Assembly (NCBI GenBank): GCA_002280855.1
Contig: NCEU01000002.1
Span: 182,102-246,101, forward strand
From: Sphingomonadales bacterium 32-65-25
GTDB taxonomy: Bacteria; Pseudomonadota; Alphaproteobacteria; Sphingomonadales; Sphingomonadaceae
Direction: 5' to 3'
Length of the DNA stretch: 64,000 bases
Both the position numbers and the translations under genes were made by a program. This document shows, one piece after another, positions 9,442 to 21,130 of this stretch (its first letter is position 1; each line of letters opens with the position of its first letter). The notes under the pieces were generated by a model. That model searched no databases and was not told the origin of the DNA. It saw only the letters and a program-made list of their open reading frames with translations.

Positions 9442-9924
9442 TTAGTTGCGCGGAGTCGGTTCGTTATAGCCCATGCGGTTGGTGCGATCCTGCGCCCACG
9501 CATCCACCATCTTGCGATCGCAGCCGGTAAAGCCGGCCGGGCCGATCGCGCTGCAACTGCCGATACTGTTGCCGGCACCGCCGGTGCCATCACCCAGCAG
9601 CAACGCGCGATTCTGGGTCAGCACGCTCTGCCGTGTCTCGGCCTTGCGCAGCCGCTCCGGGATGCGGAACACTTCCGATCCCGGCAGGCGCGCGCACACC
9701 ACCACTTCATCGGCTGAGCTGGGCTTGGGGCAGGCCTCGTTGTCGAACACCGTCACGAACCGCTGGCGCGGCTGGCTGCCATCGCCGGTCGGCAGATCGG
9801 CCGGATTCAGCATGGTCGGCCGCGGCGGCGCGGTGGTGGGGTTGGCGGGCGGCTGCTGGGCAAAGGCCAGTCCGGCGGCAGGGAGCGCCACTGCCACGGT
9901 GAGAAGAACGAAGGGCAGGCGCAT
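9442..9924 (-). CDS. Secreted hypothetical protein
   Basis: The 160-residue protein has a cleavable signal peptide (MRLPFVLLTVAVALPAAGLAFAQ), so it is probably periplasmic. The mature part is Pro-rich at first, then contains DEVVVCARLPGSEVFRIPERLR, a pattern I associate with a sphingomonad-specific hypothetical family. The Cys residues in CPKP, VVCAR, GSCSA and TGCDR could form disulfides. It lies convergent to the small peptide gene and downstream of atpC, but a terminator separates it from the atp cluster. Function is not known. Confidence 0.7.
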   Translation of the reverse strand: MRLPFVLLTVAVALPAAGLAFAQQPPANPTTAPPRPTMLNPADLPTGDGSQPRQRFVTVFDNEACPKPSSADEVVVCARLPGSEVFRIPERLRKAETRQSVLTQNRALLLGDGTGGAGNSIGSCSAIGPAGFTGCDRKMVDAWAQDRTNRMGYNEPTPRN

Positions 9925-10042
9925 GGATATCGGCTCCGCAGGCGGGATTATCCCATCAGATTAGGCGCTTTTGCCGGCACAGGGAACCGCCAAATCGCAT
10001 CACCGTTGTGCGTGGCCGCGGCTTGCTGCCCCCTGAATGACA

Positions 10043-10074
10043 ACGCCCCGCGCCGGCAATCCGGCGCGGGGCGT
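10043..10074 (-). terminator. Terminator of the atp cluster
   Basis: A perfect 14-bp stem (ACGCCCCGCGCCGG / CCGGCGCGGGGCGT) with a four-base loop lies 24 bp beyond the atpC stop. It reads equally in both directions. The U-tract on the minus strand is weak (TTGTCATT). Confidence 0.75.
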
Positions 10075-10097
10075 GTGCGATGGCGATGGTCGCCGGA

Positions 10098-10475
10098 TCA
10101 GTTGGTAACGGCAGCCTGCATGGCTTCCAGACGGGCGATGGCGGCATCATCGCCAGCCTGCCGCGCGGCGGCGAGCTGTGTGGCCACGGCGGCCACGTCG
10201 ATCTCGGCCACCGGGGTTGCCTTTTCGGCGAGGATGGTCAGGCCGGTTTCCGTCACTTCGGCAAAGCCGCCGTCGATGAAGAAACGCATGGTGGCCGGGC
10301 CGCCATCGGCTTCATGGATGGCAATTGCGCCGGGGCGGATGGTGGACATCATCGGCGCGTGGCCGGGCAGCACACCAAAATCGCCTTCCACGCCAGGCAC
10401 GACAACCATCGCCACCTTGGCCTTGGCCAGGCGGCGTTCCGGAGAGACGAGTTCGAAATCGAGCAGTTCAGCCAT
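10098..10475 (-). CDS. atpC: F1F0 ATP synthase subunit epsilon
   Basis: Epsilon is part of the central stalk and can inhibit ATP hydrolysis. The 125-residue product has the N-terminal beta-sandwich (FELVSPERRLAKAKVAMVVVPGVEGDFGVLPGHAPMM, split over residues 7-45). The C-terminal helical part is short and Ala-rich. It is somewhat shorter than the E. coli subunit (about 139). It is the last gene of atpHAGDC, 41 bp after atpD. Confidence 0.94.
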   Translation of the reverse strand: MAELLDFELVSPERRLAKAKVAMVVVPGVEGDFGVLPGHAPMMSTIRPGAIAIHEADGGPATMRFFIDGGFAEVTETGLTILAEKATPVAEIDVAAVATQLAAARQAGDDAAIARLEAMQAAVTN

Positions 10476-10516
10476 GTTCGGTTCCTTTCCCCTCCCACTG
10501 GGGGAGGGGTGTTGGA

Positions 10517-12854
<2,338 letters not shown>

Positions 12855-12905
12855 CTGCTTCTCTCATCGTCTCCGGGGCGCGAACGCCCCGGCGACAGAT
12901 TGCTG

Positions 12906-14450
<1,545 letters not shown>

Positions 14451-15011
14451 TTAAGCTTTGAGTGCCTGGCCGAGCATGTCGAGCCGGGTCTTCAATGACG
14501 AATCAATCAGGCGGCTGCCAACGCGCACCATCAGCCCGCCCAGGATGGACGGATCAACGTTCACGGTCAGCGCCACATCGCGGCCGATGCCGGCCTTCAA
14601 CTTGGCGGCCACCGCCTTCTGCTGCGCCGCAGTCAGCTTGTGCGCGGCGGTCACGGTGGCGGTCACTTCACCCTTGCGGGCAGCGTTCAGCGCGGCAAAA
14701 TCGCGGATCACCGCCGGCAGCAAGGCCAGCCGGCGATTGGCGGCAAGCACGCCCAGAAAATTCTTGGTCAGGCCATCAAGGCCCAGCCCATCGGCCACAC
14801 CAGCGACAGCGGCACCCGCCGCCCCGCGACCAACCAGCGGCGACGACGTCAACGCTGTCAGATCAGCCGATTCGGCCAGCGCCTCGGTCAGCGTCGCCAG
14901 GCTGGCCTCAACGGCGGCAAGCGCCTTGCCCTCGATCGCCAGCGCGAACAAGGCACGGGCATAGCGCCCGGAAAGGCCGGTGGCCACGCTGGATGAAATT
15001 TGTGCGTCCAA
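14451..15011 (-). CDS. atpH: F1F0 ATP synthase subunit delta
   Basis: Delta (OSCP) links the peripheral stalk to F1. The conserved segments are GLSGRYARALFALA near the N terminus and ILGGLMVRVGSRLIDSSLKTRLDML at the C terminus. The start is uncertain because no ATG is available. TTG at 15011 gives 186 residues, the usual family length. TTG at 15044 (197 residues) and GTG at 14987 (178) are alternatives. No F0 genes lie nearby, which is normal for alphaproteobacteria, where F0 forms a separate operon. Confidence 0.9.
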   Translation of the reverse strand: MDAQISSSVATGLSGRYARALFALAIEGKALAAVEASLATLTEALAESADLTALTSSPLVGRGAAGAAVAGVADGLGLDGLTKNFLGVLAANRRLALLPAVIRDFAALNAARKGEVTATVTAAHKLTAAQQKAVAAKLKAGIGRDVALTVNVDPSILGGLMVRVGSRLIDSSLKTRLDMLGQALKA

Positions 15012-15116
15012 GGCTTCAGCCCCGTTTTGAATCGGATATGACAAAAGGCGCGATGAACATGGTTCACCGTGTGCGGGGCGCGGCTAGCATGGGCCTGCCG
15101 ATGTTGCAAGGCAGCA

Positions 15117-15515
15117 TTAGGCGCGGGCGGGCTTTATGAAGAGGGGCAAGGCCGCAAATCCCAACTGCCCGGCCAGCCCCAGCAGGCCGTCAGCCGTGAG
15201 GAACGACGCCAGATACGCCCCCGGCGCCCGCCCGAACGCCAACGCCAGCGTGAATTCCGCCAGCATCAGCCATACGAATGCCGTCCCACCCATGATGGCC
15301 CGCCCCGTCAGGTTGAGCCACTGCCACGCCAGCAAGCGGCGGCCCCACCACCAGCTGACTGCCAGGATGATCGGCAGCTCCATCGCCACAGCGGCCATGG
15401 CGCCGATGGCCGGGGCCAACAACAGCGTGCGGATTGTGCCCAACGCAAAGGCGATGGCAAAAACGCCAGCGAAATAGCGCAGGCCAAGGGTGAGGGCGGT
15501 CATGGTGGGGATCAT
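15117..15515 (-). CDS. Small integral membrane protein, unknown
   Basis: The 132-residue product has about four hydrophobic helices and very few charged residues. Polar loops contain the motifs WWWGRRLLAWQW and FGRAPGAYLASFLTADG. The frame also offers an ATG four codons later. I do not recognise a named family. It lies alone between atpH and the GIY-YIG unit and is probably its own transcript. Confidence 0.6.
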   Translation of the reverse strand: MIPTMTALTLGLRYFAGVFAIAFALGTIRTLLLAPAIGAMAAVAMELPIILAVSWWWGRRLLAWQWLNLTGRAIMGGTAFVWLMLAEFTLALAFGRAPGAYLASFLTADGLLGLAGQLGFAALPLFIKPARA

Positions 15516-15542
15516 GCCACAGGCCGAAACAAGGAAAAACTA

Positions 15543-15646
15543 GAAGAGCCTCCGGCGGGCAGGGGTGACCCCTGCACCCGTTTGTTTTCGAGTCGCCCTC
15601 TCAACAAAAGAACCTCGTCGCCCCGGACTTGATCCGGGGCCCCGCT
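15543..15646. repeat. Left arm of a ~104-bp inverted repeat enclosing the GIY-YIG gene
   Basis: The arm is the imperfect inverted copy of 15991-16094. Its inner 30 bases match the right arm perfectly and contain the palindrome CCCCGGA-cttga-TCCGGGG type stem. Its outer part contains a second hairpin, GCAGGGG-TGA-CCCCTGC. The outer block (GCCTCCGGCGGGC to CACCCGTTTGTTTT) matches apart from the hairpin arms. Confidence 0.85.
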
Positions 15647-15680
15647 TTTCTTTTCCACTCCATTGACCGAGACTGCCCCA

Positions 15681-15992
15681 ATGACAAAAGGCGGCTGGGT
15701 TTACATCATGGCGGACCGCTATCGCGGTGCCATGTATGTCGGCGTCACCGCCGATCTCGTCAGGCGCGTGCAGCAGCATCGCGAAGGGACCGGTTCAGAC
15801 CATGTTGCCGAATACGGCCTGACCCGCATCGTCTACGCTGAGCGGTTCGAGGAAATCCTGCCCGCCATCGCTCGCGAAAAGACCTTTAAGCGCTGGCGCC
15901 GCGACTGGAAATTCGCCCTGATCGAAGCCGACAATCCGGATTGGCGAGATCTGTGGGACGATTGGTTTCCGCCGCACCGGTTGCAAGAATAG
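15681..15992 (+). CDS. Stand-alone GIY-YIG nuclease domain protein
   Basis: The 103-residue protein is a single GIY-YIG endonuclease domain. The two signature strands are WVYIM (residues 6-10) and MYVGVT (18-23). They are followed by the catalytic-type Arg in DLVRRVQQH and the Glu-containing helix IAREKTFKRWRR. The ATG at 15681 is preferred; an in-frame TTG at 15663 would add six residues. The stop codon TAG shares its last two bases with the right inverted arm, so gene and repeat are built as one unit. Small GIY-YIG proteins of this kind are common and uncharacterised in alphaproteobacteria. Mobility is my inference. Confidence 0.85.
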   Translation: MTKGGWVYIMADRYRGAMYVGVTADLVRRVQQHREGTGSDHVAEYGLTRIVYAERFEEILPAIAREKTFKRWRRDWKFALIEADNPDWRDLWDDWFPPHRLQE

Positions 15993-16094
15993 CGGGGCCC
16001 CGGATCAAGTCCGGGGCGACGGTGTAATTTTTGGTCATAGGGCCAACCAAAAACAAACGGGTGCAGGGTCTGCGACCCTGCCCGCCGGAGGCTT
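15991..16094. repeat. Right arm of the inverted repeat enclosing the GIY-YIG gene
   Basis: Its first 30 bases are the perfect reverse complement of 15617-15646. A middle block of about 27 bases is diverged. The last 43 or so bases match again. The outer hairpin is GCAGGGTC-TGC-GACCCTGC here, against GCAGGGG-TGA-CCCCTGC on the left: the two sequences differ but both stems still pair. Confidence 0.85.
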
Positions 16095-16150
16095 CACTTC
16101 CTCTGTCCCCATCTGTCCTACAACCTCGTTCATCGGTTATATTAACCTTT

Positions 16151-16627
16151 ATGAACAGCCCCAAGCCCTCCAAGCCGCACGCACTCCGCCCGCAGCACAA
16201 CGGCTGGACGCCAGCCCGGCAGCAGCGGTTTCTGGATCATCTCGCCGCCACGGCCAATGTGACGGCGGCGGCGAAAGCCGCAGGGATGAGCAAGCAATCG
16301 GCCTATTGGTTGCGGCGGCAGTTGCACAGCTGGGAGTTTGCCCGCGCCTGGGATGACGCGCTGGCCGATCGGGATCGCTGGATTGAGGATCTGGCGATGG
16401 ACCGGGTGCTGGAGGGGGAGGAGGAGGTGATCGAGCGGGATGGCCAGACCGTGGCGGTGCGGCGGCGTCCGTGCGATGCGCGGCTGTTGTTGTTTCATTT
16501 GAAGCGGTTGGAGCGACGGGCCGCGCAGACAAATTCCCCAATTCGATACGAATCGTCAAAAGTGGCAGAACTGCGCGCGGAGCTCAGGGCGCTTGCGGCG
16601 GGGGAAGACTGGCCGCCTGCCGGCTGA
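16151..16627 (+). CDS. Helix-turn-helix protein of unknown role (terminase-small-subunit-like)
   Basis: The 158-residue protein starts with WTPARQQRFLDHLAATANVT and the HTH-like AAAKAAGMSKQSAYWLRRQ (about residues 37-55). A helical part (WEFARAWDDALADRDRWIEDLA) and a basic C-terminal region follow. This architecture is common in sphingomonad genomes and resembles phage terminase small subunits at the HTH, but no terminase large subunit is present. The ATG at 16151 is preferred over the longer open frame because that frame would begin inside the inverted repeat. Confidence 0.7.
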   Translation: MNSPKPSKPHALRPQHNGWTPARQQRFLDHLAATANVTAAAKAAGMSKQSAYWLRRQLHSWEFARAWDDALADRDRWIEDLAMDRVLEGEEEVIERDGQTVAVRRRPCDARLLLFHLKRLERRAAQTNSPIRYESSKVAELRAELRALAAGEDWPPAG

Positions 16628-16708
16628 AGCAACACCGATCCTCTTGCCCTTGGGCCGCCGATGTGGCCAAGGAATGCAAGCACCCAAAAGGCACTGATCA
16701 CACAACCC

Positions 16709-17449
16709 ATGCCCTGGCTGTTCCATATCTTCCTGGCCATTCACGTCGGAGCCGGCGTGGTGGCGCTCACCAGTTTCTGGGGGGCGGTGCTGACGCGCAA
16801 GGGTGGCCCGGCGCATCGGCGGTGGGGGTTCGTGTTTTCGGCGTCCATCTACACCGCTGCGGCACAGGCGCTGGGGATGGGGGCGCTGTCTCTGGTGTGG
16901 CCGCTGGCGATGCACCCGCAGTTGACCGACGCAGTGCTCTATCGCGGCATGTTCGGCACGATGATGGTTTATCTCGGCCTGCTGGCGATTTCGATGACGC
17001 GTTATGGCCTGGTGATGGTGAGCAACCGGCGGGACCATCCCGGCAATCGGCACTGGTCGATGCTGGCGGTGCAGGGTGGCACCATGCTGGCGGCGGGCAT
17101 CTGCCTGGTGCATGGACTGTATCTGCTGGATCGCAATGGCCCGGTGATGGAGCCGATCCTGATGGTGATGGTGGCGCTGCTCGGCTTTGGCACCAGCACC
17201 ACCTATTTCCGTTATATCTTCAGCACGCCGGCATCCCCACGCGCCTATATCCCCGAACATTTCAAGGCGATGGTGGCGACCGGGATCGCGGCCTACACGG
17301 CGTTCCTTTCGGTGGGGTTGATCGAGATGTTTCCCACCCACGCCTTCAACCCGGCGATCTGGGCGATTCCGACGATGTTCGGCATGGCGATCATCATCCA
17401 TTATTTGCGGCAATACCGGCCGGCAGGGAAAACCCAGCCGGCGGAGTGA
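16709..17449 (+). CDS. Multi-pass membrane protein, DUF2306-like
   Basis: The 246-residue product has about seven hydrophobic segments. Residues 8-40 contain GAGVVALTSFWGAVLTRKGGPAHRRWG, a pattern resembling DUF2306 proteins, where a KG..HRR motif follows the first helix. The first ATG of the frame (16661) is replaced by 16709 because the upstream residues are not hydrophobic. Its stop abuts the stop of the convergent patatin gene with no spacer. The function is unknown. Confidence 0.6.
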   Translation: MPWLFHIFLAIHVGAGVVALTSFWGAVLTRKGGPAHRRWGFVFSASIYTAAAQALGMGALSLVWPLAMHPQLTDAVLYRGMFGTMMVYLGLLAISMTRYGLVMVSNRRDHPGNRHWSMLAVQGGTMLAAGICLVHGLYLLDRNGPVMEPILMVMVALLGFGTSTTYFRYIFSTPASPRAYIPEHFKAMVATGIAAYTAFLSVGLIEMFPTHAFNPAIWAIPTMFGMAIIIHYLRQYRPAGKTQPAE

Positions 17450-19720
17450 TCATTCGGCCAGCGCGGCGTCGAGCGCGGCGATCGTGTCTGGAATGTCAAC
17501 AAGATGCGCCCGTTCTGCCGCCACGATGGCGCGGAAGGCGGCGCGGCGGATTTCGCCGAGGGTGGCCGCATCGGGCCTGGCCTTGGCGGGAAGGGAGGAG
17601 ACGATCAGATCAATGAGCCGCTCCGCCCCGTGCAGGCGGCCCCACAGATAATCATGTTCGCGATAGGCGCGGCTGAAAAAGGCACCGAAGGCATTGAACA
17701 GCGCGCCTTTCAGACGCTGGCCGCCGGCGCTGGTCAAAGCCGAGCAGTCTTCCGGGCTGATGCGATCGACCTTGATCTCGTCCAGCTCGTCGATGTTGCC
17801 ATCGGCGATCAGCGGCAGGATGGCGATATCGAAGAAGGGGAAGCCCAGATACGCGGCCACCAGATCGCGGCGCAGCCGGCGCGGCAGCCCGCTGGCCAGA
17901 AGGTCTACCAGTGCTTGGTCGCTGCGGGCATCAAGGCCCTTCAGGTCCAGGGCGCTGGCCACGGCGGCAAGCGCACTGGCGGGATCGGCGATGGCGTTGC
18001 CCGCGGCTGCCAGCCTGCCAGCGCTGGACCAGCACAGCAGGTGCGGGCCCAGAATGGCGTAAAGCCCGGCCTTGATCTTGCCGAGAGTCGCTGCCGTTTC
18101 CTCATCCGCCCCGGCCAGTTCCATGTTCACCCGCCGGATCAGGAAGCGCAGGCGGCGGATGCGGAAATCGACGTCGAAATTGCGCAGGAACAGCACATAG
18201 GGCGACGCTGCACCGGTTTTGCCGATGGCGCTCTCCGGTTTGTTGACGCCGCCGGCGTTGAGGTGGCGCCACAGGCTGGCCCGCACCGCGCCGACCTCCT
18301 GCCCGCCCAGATCGGCGATCCGTTCGGCCAGCCGCTCGGTCACCATGGCGAATTTCAGCCGGCCATAGGCGCCATAGGCAAAGCCGGTCGCCTTCGCGGC
18401 CTCGCTGTTCATGCGGCTGCGCCAGGCTGCCAGTCGTTCCAGGCTGGGCGAGAACAGCAGCAGGCGCATGCCGATGGCGGCATCGATGGCGATATCCACC
18501 TGCGGCATCATGCCGATCACGATATGGCGCAGCCGGCGCGACCGGGTCGAAATCGCCTCGATCGTACCCAGGCTGTCGCGGATCGGCTGCTGCCGCGGGA
18601 TATCGGCGAGGGAGCGCAGAATGGTGCCGAAGAAGCCGGGCGGTTGGCCGGTGACCGCGCCATCGTCGTGCATCCCCGGTTTGGGATCGAGATAGACGAA
18701 GCGCCGGTCCACCTCGCGATGTGCCGGACGTTTCCCCAGGGCGGCCAGCGCCGGGCCAAAGGGCCGGTTGTCGAGCACGGCACCATCGATCAGGTCGACG
18801 CTTTCCGGCTGAGTGCGGCCGGGCAGCACGCGATCGATGAAGGCCTGCCGTCCGGGCCAATCCTCGCCGCGGCCCTTGAGCATGTCGTCGATCTCGGAAA
18901 TCCGTGCCGGCGGGAAGGCGCCGGGAAAGCTTGCCGTGGCCCGCGCCGCAAACACCAGATCCGGCGTTTGCCCCAGATGCCGCTCGGCGCCGTCGCCGGG
19001 GCAGGCAAAGCCGATCACCAGGCGATGTTCGGGTTCGGTCACTTCTTCCGGCGTGTTCAGCCGCAGGCGCTGGGGGGCGCCGTGATAATCGGTCACCGTC
19101 ACGAACAGATCGAACGGGTGCAACGGCGGCACCAGCGGCGGGGTGCGCTCGCCATTTTCCATGGCAGCAAAGGCATCGGCCAGCAGGCCGGAAAATGCCG
19201 CACCGGAAAACGGCGGCTTGAACCAGCGGCTGCGCATGAATCGGGACAGCTTGCGCTTCACCTCGCCGTGCGCCGCAACCTCGGCCTTGTCTTCATCCTC
19301 AAGCCCACGCCGGCGCACCCACCATACCAGCGGGATCGCCCAGAGTTTCGACAGCGGCCGCGACGCCGCCTTGCGGTCGAGCAGCACATCGGAATCCGCG
19401 CCATCCAACCAGAGGCTGCGGATGGCATCAAGGTCATGCCCTTCCACCAGGGCCCGGGCCAGCAGCACGCCGTTGATGCCGCCGGCCGAGGCGCCGGCAA
19501 CGATGTCGCACATTACCCTGAGGTCAAGATTGGGCAGGCTGTCGAGCAGCGCCTGGTAGACAATCTCGCTGTCCCTGGCTGGCGGCAACCCGGCTGGGCT
19601 GTGTCGCCGCATCGAGGCGCGCGCCAGTTTCCACACCTCCTTGGTGAGGCCGTGCATGTACACCGCCAGGCTTACCCCGCCGTAACAGACCAACGCGAGG
19701 CGCAGCTCCTTTGTCTGCAA
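17450..19720 (-). CDS. Patatin-related phospholipase/lipase
   Basis: The 756-residue protein is a long patatin-like serine hydrolase, probably of the TIGR03607 patatin-related type. The oxyanion-hole motif is CYGGVSLAVYMHG (residues 12-24). The nucleophile elbow is GASAG at 76-80 (Ser78), and the catalytic Asp lies in DGA at 312-314. A long C-terminal region of unknown role follows. The start is TTG, supported by a strong AAAGGAGG Shine-Dalgarno six bases upstream. No signal peptide is seen, so it is probably cytoplasmic or membrane-associated. Confidence 0.85.
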   Translation of the reverse strand: MQTKELRLALVCYGGVSLAVYMHGLTKEVWKLARASMRRHSPAGLPPARDSEIVYQALLDSLPNLDLRVMCDIVAGASAGGINGVLLARALVEGHDLDAIRSLWLDGADSDVLLDRKAASRPLSKLWAIPLVWWVRRRGLEDEDKAEVAAHGEVKRKLSRFMRSRWFKPPFSGAAFSGLLADAFAAMENGERTPPLVPPLHPFDLFVTVTDYHGAPQRLRLNTPEEVTEPEHRLVIGFACPGDGAERHLGQTPDLVFAARATASFPGAFPPARISEIDDMLKGRGEDWPGRQAFIDRVLPGRTQPESVDLIDGAVLDNRPFGPALAALGKRPAHREVDRRFVYLDPKPGMHDDGAVTGQPPGFFGTILRSLADIPRQQPIRDSLGTIEAISTRSRRLRHIVIGMMPQVDIAIDAAIGMRLLLFSPSLERLAAWRSRMNSEAAKATGFAYGAYGRLKFAMVTERLAERIADLGGQEVGAVRASLWRHLNAGGVNKPESAIGKTGAASPYVLFLRNFDVDFRIRRLRFLIRRVNMELAGADEETAATLGKIKAGLYAILGPHLLCWSSAGRLAAAGNAIADPASALAAVASALDLKGLDARSDQALVDLLASGLPRRLRRDLVAAYLGFPFFDIAILPLIADGNIDELDEIKVDRISPEDCSALTSAGGQRLKGALFNAFGAFFSRAYREHDYLWGRLHGAERLIDLIVSSLPAKARPDAATLGEIRRAAFRAIVAAERAHLVDIPDTIAALDAALAE

Positions 19721-19807
19721 AGGGGCCTCCTTTCACAGATCAGTCTGGCTGACGCTTCAAGCCCCCGCAAGTGCTGGGGAATTTCAAGGCGAGTAGAGGC
19801 AAGTGCC

Positions 19808-21046
19808 TCAGCGCTTGATGTTGGCGACTTCCACCACGATGTCGAACGCCGTAGTCAGCCCTTTCACGAAGGTGCCCCGCTCCACGTTCACATATTCATC
19901 CAGCGCGTGGGCGCGGAAGCCGCCGCCGCCGGCACCAAGCGTGATGGCCGGGATGCCGAGGCTGATCGGGATATTGCTGTCGGTGGAGCTGGGCATCAGC
20001 TGGGCATCGTAGCCACCGGCTTTCAGAATCCGTTCGGCGGTTTGCACCAGGGGGTCTGTGGCCGGTGTGGTTCCGGCTGGGCGGTCGCCGATCAGTTCGG
20101 GCACGGCGCTGATCTTGCCATAGCGCGTGTCGCGGGCGGCGTTTTCGGCGGCGACGCTGTCTTCGATGATCTTCAGGAACTGGCTTTCGAGCGCCTTCAG
20201 ATTGGTGGTGGATGCCGAGCGCATGTCGAATTCGGCGAGGATGAGATTGGGGATGGAGTTGACCGAAGTGCCGCCGGCGATGGTAGAGGCGGCGAAGGTC
20301 GTCTTCACATCGGTGGGCGGCACGATCTTGTACAGGCCCTGCACGGTCCCGGCCATGGCCCCCATCGGGTTGACGATGCCGAACGCGCCATAGCTGTGGC
20401 CGCCCGGACCCTTGAAGGCGACGCGGTAGCGGCGGGAGCCGACACCGCCGTTGACGATGCGGGCGACATTGCTGCCATCGAAGCTGATGAAGTCCCCGAT
20501 GCGGGGCTTGAGCGGGCTGGCCGAGAAGATATGGCGCACGCCGCGCAGATCGCCCTGGCCTTCCTCGCCGACATTGGCGACGAAGATGATGTCCCGCGTG
20601 GTCTGGATCTTGCCGGCATCCATGGCGCGGACGAAGGCGAGCAGGGCTGCCAGCGTGACGGTGGTGTCCCCGATGCCGGGCGCGTGCAGCGTGTCGCCTT
20701 CGCGGCGGACCTTGATGGCGACATCGGGCGGGAACACGGTATCGAGGTGGGCGGCGACCATCAGCGCCTTGGCAGCGCGATCCTTGCCGGGACGAATGCC
20801 GATGACATTGCCGACAGAGTCCAGGTGCACGTCGCTCAAGCCCAGCGCCTTGAATTTCTCGGCCATCCGCGCTGCGCGCGCCGCTTCCTTGAACGGCGGG
20901 GCGGGGATTTCGGTCAGCTCGATCACCTCGGCGATGGTTTGATCATAATCGGCGGCGATCTTCGCGTGGGCGGCCTTGATCGGTGCTGGCTGAGCAAGCG
21001 CCGGTGCAGCGGTGGCGAGGAGCAGGAAGAGGAGGAGGGTGCGCAT
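19808..21046 (-). CDS. M20 family metallopeptidase, secreted
   Basis: The 412-residue protein belongs to the M20 zinc peptidases (aminoacylase / carboxypeptidase G2 type). Metal-site motifs are VAAHLDTVFP, GIGDTTVTLAALL and ANVGEEGQGDLRG, with a C-terminal His segment GGFRAHALDEY. Starting at ATG 21046 gives a clean signal peptide (MRTLLLFLLLATAAPALAQ), so the enzyme is probably periplasmic. An upstream ATG eight codons earlier would spoil it. The substrate is likely a peptide or acyl-amino acid but cannot be named. It is divergent from radA. Confidence 0.85.
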   Translation of the reverse strand: MRTLLLFLLLATAAPALAQPAPIKAAHAKIAADYDQTIAEVIELTEIPAPPFKEAARAARMAEKFKALGLSDVHLDSVGNVIGIRPGKDRAAKALMVAAHLDTVFPPDVAIKVRREGDTLHAPGIGDTTVTLAALLAFVRAMDAGKIQTTRDIIFVANVGEEGQGDLRGVRHIFSASPLKPRIGDFISFDGSNVARIVNGGVGSRRYRVAFKGPGGHSYGAFGIVNPMGAMAGTVQGLYKIVPPTDVKTTFAASTIAGGTSVNSIPNLILAEFDMRSASTTNLKALESQFLKIIEDSVAAENAARDTRYGKISAVPELIGDRPAGTTPATDPLVQTAERILKAGGYDAQLMPSSTDSNIPISLGIPAITLGAGGGGFRAHALDEYVNVERGTFVKGLTTAFDIVVEVANIKR

Positions 21047-21075
21047 TGGCGCATCTGGCACGGCAGGCATGCCGC

Positions 21076-21104
21076 TTGCAAGACCCGGCGCGCCCGCCTA
21101 ATGT
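21076..21104 (+). promoter_or_regulatory. Possible promoter of radA
   Basis: TTGCAA (21076-21081) and TAATGT (21099-21104) are separated by 17 bases, in the divergent gap between the M20 peptidase gene and radA. The predicted start site would lie about 20 bp before the radA ATG. The -10 is only a partial match. Confidence 0.35.
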
Positions 21105-21130
21105 TTCCTATCTGTTCTGAATGGGATGTT

